Assembly: GCF_008180195.1 (NCBI RefSeq) | Contig: NZ_VTAV01000002.1 | Coordinates: 248,001 to 312,000 of the forward strand | Direction of reading: 5' to 3' | Source of the DNA: Sphingobacterium phlebotomi | GTDB lineage: Bacteria > Bacteroidota > Bacteroidia > Sphingobacteriales > Sphingobacteriaceae | Length of the DNA stretch: 64,000 nt | Shown here: positions 34,263 through 40,440 of the stretch, piece after piece | Layout of the letters: every line of letters begins with the position of its first letter | Numbering within the stretch: position 1 is the stretch's first letter | Translations under genes and position numbers: made by a program | The notes under the pieces: model-generated | Seen by the model: only the letters and a program-made list of their open reading frames with translations | What the model was told of the DNA's origin: nothing | Database searches by the model: none

Positions 34263-34591
34263 TTTGTTTGTTTTAGATCTTTCCAGAATACTTTTCGTGA
34301 AAGGTAAATAATCGCGGAGGGTACCTGACGGTAAGCAAGTTCTTTCATTAGTCCGTGCACACCGTACCTATTGCTGAGCCGATAGACCCCAACAAACAGA
34401 CCCAATCCAAGCAACAATACTATCGGCAGGCATAGGTAAACAGGCACCCCCGCGATATAACAGACGACAAAACCAATAAGCAAGATCACCATTCCGATGG
34501 CTAGGATGTAAATATATTGCGCCTTTAGTCCCCGAAATTCAATCGATCTGTTTATCCCTTTATTGATGATATATGTCGTGTCCTTTTTCAC
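34256..34591 (-). CDS. traF: Conjugative transposon protein TraF (DUF4133)
   Basis: A 111-residue membrane protein beginning YIINKGINRSIEFRGLKAQYI, the DUF4133 opening, with two transmembrane helices (YILAIGMVILLIGFVVCYIA and VYLCLPIVLLLGLGLFVGVY) and the following YRLSNRYGVHGLMKELAYRQVPSAI, all typical of TraF of Bacteroides elements. It is VirB3-like in position, next to the VirB4 homologue. It overlaps traG by 7 bp and the upstream gene's stop by 4 bp (ATGA). Confidence 0.92.
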   Translation of the reverse strand: MKKDTTYIINKGINRSIEFRGLKAQYIYILAIGMVILLIGFVVCYIAGVPVYLCLPIVLLLGLGLFVGVYRLSNRYGVHGLMKELAYRQVPSAIIYLSRKVFWKDLKQTKW

Positions 34592-35352
34592 ACTTTCAAT
34601 GATCTTTTATGTTTTCTATGCAACTTTTTCTTTTGGCGTATAAGCTGAGGGATTGGAGTATCTCTCCACGGTAGCACTCTTGCTTCGAAATTATACCGTA
34701 TTGGAAATTTTCCGATCTTTTCAAGATGATCTTCCCATCCCATGCTCCGTAGCCTCATAAAGGGGTCTAATATCTTCTCATTTGGAATCTTTATCATCAC
34801 CGCGTTTTGGGGAATTTCCTTGATCAGGTCATCATCATATTTGATCAGGGACATTGTTTTCGTATCCAACATGCCGTAATAGTATGTGTTCGTAGGATCT
34901 GCCCGTAAATCGCGAAAGCGAAGTAAATCATTCCTAAGATCCTTTGGTTCCAAGATCCAATGATTAACATTTACGAAGTAGGTGTGGCCATAAATATTGA
35001 TGGTAGGTTGTTCCCCTCTTTTTCGGCGGATATACCATTCCATACTTGTCCTTAGGTCACGGTCTTTTTTGGGCAGGTCCGAAACCTTCAGGTTGTACAT
35101 TTTGGCAACACGCTCCGGATCCAGCTCTACCATAGGTGGCACCTTTTCAATAGCTGTACTGGGGTTGTCCCCATAAATATCTGCGATTCCAAATAGGCGA
35201 CTAAAACCTATTTCATAGTGAGTTCCCTCATCACTCATGTCCGTGAATTCTATAAAATTCATATTATCATGGACGGATCTTAAAAGACCGTACTCAACCT
35301 CCACAATAAATGGATGGCCCTTGATTTCGTACATTGGCAATTCCCCTTGCAT
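34588..35352 (-). CDS. Hypothetical tra-operon protein with MVELDPERV motif
   Basis: A 254-residue soluble protein between traE and traF, where a small set of genes lies in standard Bacteroides elements. The N-terminal half reads MYEIKGHPFIVEVEYGLLRSV, then STAIEKVPPMVELDPERVAKMYNLKVSDLPKKDRDLRTSMEWY; the second half repeats a similar beta opening (INIYGHTYFVNVNHWILEPKDL). It shares the ELDPE(R/G)(V/I)A..Y motif with the gene at 35355, so the two are paralogues. I do not know the family's function. It overlaps traF by 4 bp and abuts the 131-residue gene. Confidence 0.75.
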   Translation of the reverse strand: MQGELPMYEIKGHPFIVEVEYGLLRSVHDNMNFIEFTDMSDEGTHYEIGFSRLFGIADIYGDNPSTAIEKVPPMVELDPERVAKMYNLKVSDLPKKDRDLRTSMEWYIRRKRGEQPTINIYGHTYFVNVNHWILEPKDLRNDLLRFRDLRADPTNTYYYGMLDTKTMSLIKYDDDLIKEIPQNAVMIKIPNEKILDPFMRLRSMGWEDHLEKIGKFPIRYNFEARVLPWRDTPIPQLIRQKKKLHRKHKRSLKV

Positions 35353-35354
35353 AC

Positions 35355-35750
35355 TTATTGACTTTTAGATTTTCGATCCTGTTGCTTTGAATTAATTTCA
35401 AGCGGCTTTATTACGGCCTTTATCTCTTTTGGAATAGTATCTTTCTGATCCGGGCAGAGTATTTCCAGCGGAATGTCGTATCGCAGGGCAATTCCCTCTG
35501 GGTCAAGCTCCATAAGCGCGGGTAGAATCACCCACCAATACCTAGCTGGTTCTGCGAGAACGGCTTCTTTGCTTTCCGGGATGTTTTTCAACACAGTATC
35601 AAATAATATTCTGTAGCCGTCTCCATCTCTTTCAAAAACATGGAAAGGGATCTTGTTCTGCGTATCGTCACGTTGGCAGAGCCTCTCTTTCAGTGCATCT
35701 ACCAGAAAAAAAGTCCCTTTAACATCGATTGTTGTCAGTTTTCTACTCAT
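35355..35750 (-). CDS. Hypothetical tra-operon protein, shorter paralogue
   Basis: A 131-residue protein, similar in the core (ALMELDPEGIALRYDIPLEIL and the opening LTTIDVKGTFFLVDALKERL) to the 254-residue neighbour. It ends in a Lys/Ser/Gln tail (KPLEINSKQQDRKSKSQ). The pair may be a split or duplicated form of one protein. It follows traE by 14 bp and ends 2 bp before the next gene. Function unknown. Confidence 0.72.
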   Translation of the reverse strand: MSRKLTTIDVKGTFFLVDALKERLCQRDDTQNKIPFHVFERDGDGYRILFDTVLKNIPESKEAVLAEPARYWWVILPALMELDPEGIALRYDIPLEILCPDQKDTIPKEIKAVIKPLEINSKQQDRKSKSQ

Positions 35751-35764
35751 TTTATTTTCGTTTT

Positions 35765-36076
35765 TTATCCTCCGAAAAATCCTCGAAGCACTGTCGCTAC
35801 AACAACGAGGAATATACAGGCGCCAAACCAGGCGCTGGCAACTTTCGCCGTATCAGGTTCACCGTTGGTCCATTTATTATAGACTTTCACCGCTCCGACA
35901 AGTCCAATGATTGCCCCGATCGCATATACGAGGTCTACACCTACCGTAAAATAGCGCCTGACTTCCTGTGTTGCATTTGTAATTCCGGTTTCTCCGCTTC
36001 CTCCCTGCGCATGTACCATAATAGCGATAGCTAGTAAGGTGCCGGTCAACATTATTCTTCTCGACATATTCTCCAT
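35765..36076 (-). CDS. traE: Conjugative transposon protein TraE (DUF4134)
   Basis: A 103-residue membrane protein of the DUF4134 family, VirB2-like. The N-terminal signal (ILMTGTLLAIAIMVHAQ-type) is followed by two transmembrane helices (VDLVYAIGAIIGLVGAVKVYNKW and VASAWFGACIFLVVVATVLRGFFGG); the order and the GAVKVYNKWTNGEPDTAKVASAWFGACIF core are typical. It is the likely pilin-like subunit of the transfer channel. MENMSRR and MSRR starts are both possible. Confidence 0.93.
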   Translation of the reverse strand: MENMSRRIMLTGTLLAIAIMVHAQGGSGETGITNATQEVRRYFTVGVDLVYAIGAIIGLVGAVKVYNKWTNGEPDTAKVASAWFGACIFLVVVATVLRGFFGG

Positions 36077-36121
36077 TCTGCTCTTTTCCTTCCTGTTGTA
36101 TGACCTGTGTATACCATCAAA

Positions 36122-36541
36122 TTAGCGGGAGAGATCCTTCCACTCTTTCTCCAAATCATCTTCACTGAATCTCACTCCGCATAGCACATTTGCCTGTTTG
36201 ATGATAAAATTGGTAAGGGCAACCCTAAACCCGGGCTTTCGCAACCCGTCATAGTTTACCAGTATTTGTCTGAGTTTTTCCAAGATATCCTCTTTACTGG
36301 CCGGCATGCCCAACGCTTCAAGGCTGCCCTTAATTTTGTTTATCATTTCCTCAAGATCCTGGATGCCGTTTTCCTCGTCGCTTTCCTCCGTTTCCAATGG
36401 TTCATGGGTGGCTTTGGCCCTTTTGTTCAGGATACCCTTGAGATCGCCTCTATAGTATAATAGGATAACCACTACGTAATAAATTGGAACTGCCACGGCA
36501 AGTACCGTGAAATATGTGCTCCATGAAATTTGCTCCAACAT
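36122..36541 (-). CDS. Hypothetical ICE membrane protein
   Basis: A 139-residue protein with one N-terminal transmembrane helix (YFTVLAVAVPIYYVVVILLYYRG), then an acidic linker and a helical cytoplasmic domain (DLEEMINKIKGSLEALGMPASKEDILEKLRQILVNYDGL, then FRVALTNFIIKQANVLCGVRFSEDDLEKEWKD). It starts the minus-strand run that leads into traE, 46 bp away. It could be a TraD-like small component, but I do not recognise the family. The 116 bp upstream are non-coding. Confidence 0.72.
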   Translation of the reverse strand: MLEQISWSTYFTVLAVAVPIYYVVVILLYYRGDLKGILNKRAKATHEPLETEESDEENGIQDLEEMINKIKGSLEALGMPASKEDILEKLRQILVNYDGLRKPGFRVALTNFIIKQANVLCGVRFSEDDLEKEWKDLSR

Positions 36542-36657
36542 CGTCTTATTATTTTTGTTTCTCCTGTGATTTCAGAAGCAAAATTGTCGATGCTAGCGAA
36601 CGATTTTTGATACTTTAATAGTGGGCACTAAAAATATTTCCTACCTTTTTTTGAGGA

Positions 36658-37500
36658 TTAACTAAAACGCGGAAATTCGTCGCTCTCGTCCATGCGTCTT
36701 ATGGTATGTTCTACAAGGCCATTTAAGAAGGGGGTTCTATCTTTTTTGCGGATTCGCATATTCTGAAAATAACCATAGTAATTACTTACCTTGTCAACGT
36801 TGAAGCACTGTTGGAAATACTCCATTATCTCCTTAACATTGGTTTTTCCATTATTGAATATCCCATAGCTTTCCAGTGCATATACCAGTTCGATAAGCTG
36901 GGCCTTTGAGCCTGTCCAAGTTAGTTTCCGGGCTTGACTATGTTTTGGTTGCTGGCCGCTATTTGATTGTTCTGAAATAAGCCACTGGGCCACCTCTTGC
37001 ATTGCCAGGATTCTTGCCAATGCAGAGCTAGCGGTTGTCGAAAATATCCGATCAGCATCAATATGGCCGTCCGGCAAAAAAGGCCCATAATCTGTATCAC
37101 GTAAGAATAGTAATTCGTCTTCATCCGTGCGGTACAGCTTATAGTAGGTTTGCAGGTATCTGTTTCTTTTGAGAAACTGATCAATCCCTTCCAGTAACCG
37201 ATTGTTATAGCGTTTGTGTTCGCGACTTTTAGGAATCGGTCTATTGGCCTCAATATGCAATATCTCCGCCCAATAAATAAGTTCCTTATGAAACCGCGGT
37301 TTTACCGATTTAAAAAAATGGATTTCCTCCGGTTTGTCCTCAAACGTATAATCTGAAACAAAATCTCTAAGGCGAAGGATCGAGGATTCTGCGATACGAT
37401 AACTTTTTTCTGCTTTAGACAATAGTGAATCACTATCCATCGAGGCCTGTCTCATTGCCTCGGTCATTTCTCTGTACAATGTCTCTGTGAATTTTTTCAT
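36658..37500 (-). CDS. rteC: RteC domain protein, copy 1
   Basis: A 280-residue RteC-family protein. In CTnDOT-type elements RteC is a DNA-binding activator of the excision operon. The match is to the family's FFKSVKPRFHKELIYWAEILHIEANRP segment, DTDYGPFLPDGHIDADRIFSTTASSALARILAMQEVAQWL and the winged-helix-like C-terminal part LTWTGSKAQLIELVYALESYGIFNNGKTNVKEIMEYFQQCFNVD, ending NYYGYFQNMRIRKKDRTPFL. No RteA or RteB (the upstream kinase and regulator) is visible in the window. It points into the element. Confidence 0.9.
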   Translation of the reverse strand: MKKFTETLYREMTEAMRQASMDSDSLLSKAEKSYRIAESSILRLRDFVSDYTFEDKPEEIHFFKSVKPRFHKELIYWAEILHIEANRPIPKSREHKRYNNRLLEGIDQFLKRNRYLQTYYKLYRTDEDELLFLRDTDYGPFLPDGHIDADRIFSTTASSALARILAMQEVAQWLISEQSNSGQQPKHSQARKLTWTGSKAQLIELVYALESYGIFNNGKTNVKEIMEYFQQCFNVDKVSNYYGYFQNMRIRKKDRTPFLNGLVEHTIRRMDESDEFPRFS

Positions 37501-37512
37501 AGCTGTATTATT

Positions 37513-37746
37513 TTAGTTTTTCATATCTTCAAAAGGCCGGGGAGACCTTTTATTCCTATCGGGTGATTTGATGAGGCTTGCATTTGCTTTTTTCCGTTTC
37601 CCTTGTCGGCTGGTCTCCATTTCATTCTCCTGGTCCATACTACGTTCATTCAAGTTCTCCAAAAAGCTATTCCAGCGGGATCTTACCATATAAACAAGGT
37701 AGCTTACAACCGATACAATGGATAATATCGTCCAACACTTTTCCAT
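37513..37746 (-). CDS. Small membrane-anchored protein
   Basis: A 77-residue protein with one N-terminal transmembrane helix (ILSIVSVVSYLVYMV) and a basic, highly charged tail rich in Lys, Arg, Glu and Ser. It lies 12 bp upstream of rteC copy 1 on the same strand. The charged tail and short length offer no family. It may be a real gene, but the evidence is limited to spacing and topology. Confidence 0.5.
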   Translation of the reverse strand: MEKCWTILSIVSVVSYLVYMVRSRWNSFLENLNERSMDQENEMETSRQGKRKKANASLIKSPDRNKRSPRPFEDMKN

Positions 37747-37992
37747 ATCAAATTTCCATAGGTTTATGCTTGGGCTCTTTATACCTATTTGCCCATTTTT
37801 CTTTTCAAAGATTGGAGGGATGTTTTACCGTTATTGCCACTGGATATAACTATGATATACAAAGCATTTAGATGATCCTCATCGTATAAATACTTTATTT
37901 CCACCCAACATTGCAGACAAAAACGCGTTAAGCGCGCGTAATAATGGGAATGTCTATCACTTTTACAAGACACAAAAAGGGTGTGTTTTTTA

Positions 37993-38844
37993 TTACGTTT
38001 TGACGCCCTTTTCGTCGTTATCATCCATTTTGGCAATTAGCTTAGCCTTGAGTTCATCAAGAAAAAGCGTCCTTCCACTCTGTCGAATGCGGATGTTTTG
38101 GAAAACTCTGTAGTAGTTTCCCACATCAATATTGAAAATGTATTCCAATGCAGAAACGACCTGTTTGATATCTGCCTGTCCCATATTTATTGATGTGCTA
38201 GCCTGCAATGAATAAGCTAGTTCTATCAATGCGACTTTTGTCCCTGTCCAGACAAGACTATGATTCGGTATCGGGAATTGTTTGCCATTTCCAGATTTAA
38301 GATGTTTAATTCGTTCTGCCAAATCCCTTATTACCTCTTCGTAAGCAACGATCTTAGCAAGTTCTGTACTTGCAGGTGTTGTAAATTTGTCTTCGTGATC
38401 AAATAATTCCGTGTGAAAGATTGTGTCATAATCCGTTGATCTTACAAACAATATATTGTCATTGGTTGTAAGACCTGAGCGTATATATTGAAGAAATCCA
38501 ACATTCCACTGAATTAGCCGTTGATAATGTTTATGAATGCTTTTATAATATTTAATCGATTCCTTCTTGTCAATTGCGAGTGGCTTATGTAACTCTATTT
38601 GAACAAGTTCGACAAAATAAAAAAGTTTGGATTCGAACTGGGGCTTTATCTCCTTGAAAAAAGCTATTTCCTCATCTTGATTTTTGAATTTGTAATGTGA
38701 GATGAAATCTTTCAGGCGAATCAAGTCCCTTTTAACTACTTTATAACATGTGCTAAAGTATTCAAACCCTGTGATCCCAGAAGTTGCTACCTCTTGAATC
38801 CGCAACTGCATTTCTCTGTTTAAGAGTTCTACAAAATTTTTCAT
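37993..38844 (-). CDS. RteC domain protein, copy 2
   Basis: A 283-residue RteC-family protein. I start it at MKNFVELLNREMQLRI, which aligns with MKKFTETLYREMTEAM of copy 1; the 47-residue in-frame extension upstream has no counterpart. FFKEIKPQFESKLFYFVELVQIELHKP, STDYDTIFHTELFDHEDKFTTPASTELAKIVAYEEVI and LVWTGTKVALIELAYSLQASTSINMGQADIKQVVSALEYIFNID, ending YYRVFQNIRIRQSGRTLFL, match copy 1 throughout. Two RteC paralogues back to back suggest a duplicated or combined excision-control module. No kinase/regulator pair of the RteA/RteB type is in the window. Confidence 0.88.
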   Translation of the reverse strand: MKNFVELLNREMQLRIQEVATSGITGFEYFSTCYKVVKRDLIRLKDFISHYKFKNQDEEIAFFKEIKPQFESKLFYFVELVQIELHKPLAIDKKESIKYYKSIHKHYQRLIQWNVGFLQYIRSGLTTNDNILFVRSTDYDTIFHTELFDHEDKFTTPASTELAKIVAYEEVIRDLAERIKHLKSGNGKQFPIPNHSLVWTGTKVALIELAYSLQASTSINMGQADIKQVVSALEYIFNIDVGNYYRVFQNIRIRQSGRTLFLDELKAKLIAKMDDNDEKGVKT

Positions 38845-39059
38845 TTGATGTTTTTTCCAATTCGACATCAAAAACTGGAGCAAAACACCTCTAAATGTTA
38901 ATTCTTCTACGTGTAAAAGCGATGAATTATAATATTTTAAGTTTGAATCATTATTTGAACTTTTCGGCTTGTCGTAAGAACGCAAGATTGAAATAGAATA
39001 CCCCCTATTGGATGTAGGATTTACTTTTTCATTTATTGTCTAGCATTTCGAATAGCTCG

Positions 39060-39467
39060 TCAGTACGAAACCCATTTCCTAAAAGTTTTAGCCTTAGTTT
39101 GACTCACTACAGTTTTAACAGGAACGTTAACTTTCAAGCCCACTTCCAACTTTCCAAATCCAATAGGAGTGTAACTTATACAAGATGACCTTGCCGCTAT
39201 TAATTGACGGTTTATCCTAAAAAAACAATCCTTGTTCAAAATGATTTCTAGCTCATTTAAAGTGTAAACTGTTAGTAGTTCTTTATTCGAGGTGTCTTTA
39301 ATCACCACCCAACCATTGACGATATACGCAACAGCGATATGTATCGGCTCAAGCAAGAAAATACTCTTTCCGCAGATAACCTTAAGCCTTTTTCCATTTT
39401 TACAGTTATCTAGACAGACAGTATATCCAGTTTCTATTTCTTTTATGAACAGTCTTTCAATACCCAA
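39060..39467 (-). CDS. Free-standing LytTR DNA-binding protein
   Basis: A 135-residue protein whose C-terminal ~75 residues are a LytTR domain (VYTLNELEIILNKDCFFRINRQLIAARSSCISYTPIGFGKLEVGLK, ending VSQTKAKTFRKWVSY). The N-terminal ~55 residues (LFIKEIETGYTVCLDNCKNGKRLKVICGKSIFLLEPIHIAVAYI) do not form a receiver domain: there is no phosphoacceptor Asp. It is therefore not a normal response regulator. Its own promoter carries a copy of the 28-bp LytTR-like box (39580-39641), as do five other promoters nearby. It or the response regulator at 43566 probably binds those boxes. Confidence 0.85.
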   Translation of the reverse strand: MGIERLFIKEIETGYTVCLDNCKNGKRLKVICGKSIFLLEPIHIAVAYIVNGWVVIKDTSNKELLTVYTLNELEIILNKDCFFRINRQLIAARSSCISYTPIGFGKLEVGLKVNVPVKTVVSQTKAKTFRKWVSY

Positions 39468-39579
39468 AGCTTGCCCTCTCTAAGATTTTTTTCACAGAAC
39501 GTAATGTTCTGCAAACCTTAAATGAATCAACAATACCAATTTAAAGTTTAAGTCAGTTGATCGTGACCCTTTTGAGGTT

Positions 39580-39641
39580 GTATATTAAATACTTTCTATC
39601 TAATTCACAATTTTTTTCGACCAAATGCAGTTTTACCTCGA
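39580..39641 (-). promoter_or_regulatory. LytTR-like promoter box S2, upstream of the LytTR-only gene
   Basis: On the minus strand the half-sites TCGAGGT and GGTCGAAAA lie with their TCGA cores at 39641 and 39620, exactly 21 bp apart, joined by AAAACTGCATTT. A TA-containing -7 position falls 35 bp downstream (39587), but the TTTG part is poor. The box reads toward the LytTR-only gene, whose start is about 115 bp from the -7 position. Confidence 0.6.
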
Positions 39642-39745
39642 CATCGTAGCACTATTGAACGATATGTTCCAAAAAGACATAACAATCAGATTATCAATAA
39701 TATAATTTGTATAAAAATGGGAAATCGTGTAAAAATAGCCCTTGG

Positions 39746-39807
39746 TAGTGGTCATATCTCATTTGGTCGAAAATATTTTTTTGAGTCCTTTTCTTCAGCC
39801 AGTTTAG
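39746..39807 (+). promoter_or_regulatory. LytTR-like promoter box S1, upstream of the peptide/LanB operon
   Basis: The second half-site TTTGGTCGAAAATA is perfect; the first half (TAGTGGTCA) is degenerate, with its core 21 bp upstream (39746 against 39767). A -7-like CAGTTTAG lies at 39800-39807, 35 bp after the start of the second GGTC, and the predicted transcript start is about 25-30 bp before the peptide ATG at 39842. Confidence 0.65.
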
Positions 39808-39841
39808 CGAAAAGTTTTATTAAAAAATTAATCATTTTATT

Positions 39842-39991
39842 ATGGAAAATTTAAGTAAAAATCAAATCGAGCAGTTCCTCAAACTTGAGAAGGAAATTGA
39901 TTTCAGTGCGGATCATTCTGAGGTTTCATTCTATGACCAGATGGAGGACGCCAGTGCATTGACCATAATGACGTCAATGACATACAACTAG
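39842..39991 (+). CDS. Putative lanthipeptide-like precursor peptide (49 residues)
   Basis: A 49-codon reading frame, too short for most gene callers. It reads MENLSKNQIEQFLKLEKEID, a charged helical leader, then FSADHSEVSFYDQMED, and ends in the hydroxyl-rich tail ASALTIMTSMTYN. It is followed by a receiver protein and a full-length LanB dehydratase and lies 28 bp from a predicted transcript start. The leader-like front and Ser/Thr-rich C terminus fit a class I RiPP precursor. It has no cysteine, so lanthionine rings could not form within this peptide. No ribosome-binding site stands out (A/T-rich leader, normal for Bacteroidota). Beyond the stop the same frame runs through a second stop to a Cys-containing tail (see findings). 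That it is modified by the LanB is inference from position. Confidence 0.62.
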   Translation: MENLSKNQIEQFLKLEKEIDFSADHSEVSFYDQMEDASALTIMTSMTYN

Positions 39992-40052
39992 ACAGTCAGG
40001 GGTTAACTGGATACGAAATTCACCATGCAGGGACTAGCTAAATGTAGTAATA

Positions 40053-40439
40053 ATGCTTGATAGGACTAAACGTATTTCATGTCTGTTGGTTGAAGATGAA
40101 GCTTTATCCATCGAAATGATGCAAGATTACATTGGGCGGAGGCATGAGCTTGAATTGGTGGCAATTGCATCTGAAATGTCAGAAATACAGCCGCTAGTGG
40201 CCGCATATTTCCCTGCCATCATCTTTCTTGACTTGGTACTCCCGATAGGTAAATCAACTGGGTTTCATTTCGGTATGCTTCCGCAGACCGCCAGTATCGT
40301 TATCGTTTCGGGTGTACCACTAACTCATTATCATGGCGAACTTCCAAAAGGAAAGATTTTTGAACTCCCGAAGCCTGTATCCTTTGAAAGTTTTGAGCGA
40401 TGTGTTGATGAAGTGCTATTGAGCCGTCTAAGTAGATGA
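40053..40439 (+). CDS. Receiver-domain-only protein (CheY-like)
   Basis: A 128-residue single receiver domain without an output domain. Acidic residues E14/D15 (LLVEDEA), phosphoacceptor D60 (IIFLDLVLP), the conserved Ser86 (IVIVSGVP) and Lys107 (FELPKPVSF) are all in place, so it can probably be phosphorylated. It lies between the precursor peptide and the LanB gene; its stop is separated from the LanB ATG by one base. A likely role is a phosphate sink or a regulator of the neighbouring kinase/LytTR pair; this is inference. Confidence 0.83.
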   Translation: MLDRTKRISCLLVEDEALSIEMMQDYIGRRHELELVAIASEMSEIQPLVAAYFPAIIFLDLVLPIGKSTGFHFGMLPQTASIVIVSGVPLTHYHGELPKGKIFELPKPVSFESFERCVDEVLLSRLSR

Positions 40440-40440
40440 T

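Larger units (their letters stand above)
39468..39841. other. Divergent intergenic region
   Basis: No gene is supported here. The region carries the two oppositely directed LytTR-like promoter boxes S2 and S1 about 105 bp apart, so the LytTR-only gene and the peptide/LanB operon are likely controlled from one divergent regulatory region. Confidence 0.7.

Noticed and set aside
37921..37942. GC-rich palindrome (ACGCG, then CGCGT) as an oriT
   Set aside because: One short imperfect dyad in an A/T-rich intergenic region, with no relaxase gene nearby; too weak to call.
37785..38036. An 83-residue frame overlapping the end of rteC copy 2
   Set aside because: It overlaps a clear gene by 44 bp, has no recognisable motif and a composition unlike its neighbours; probably a chance frame.
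40025..40060. The 11-residue ORF as a separate bacteriocin precursor
   Set aside because: Too short, overlaps the receiver start, no leader; kept only as an observation on the precursor frame.
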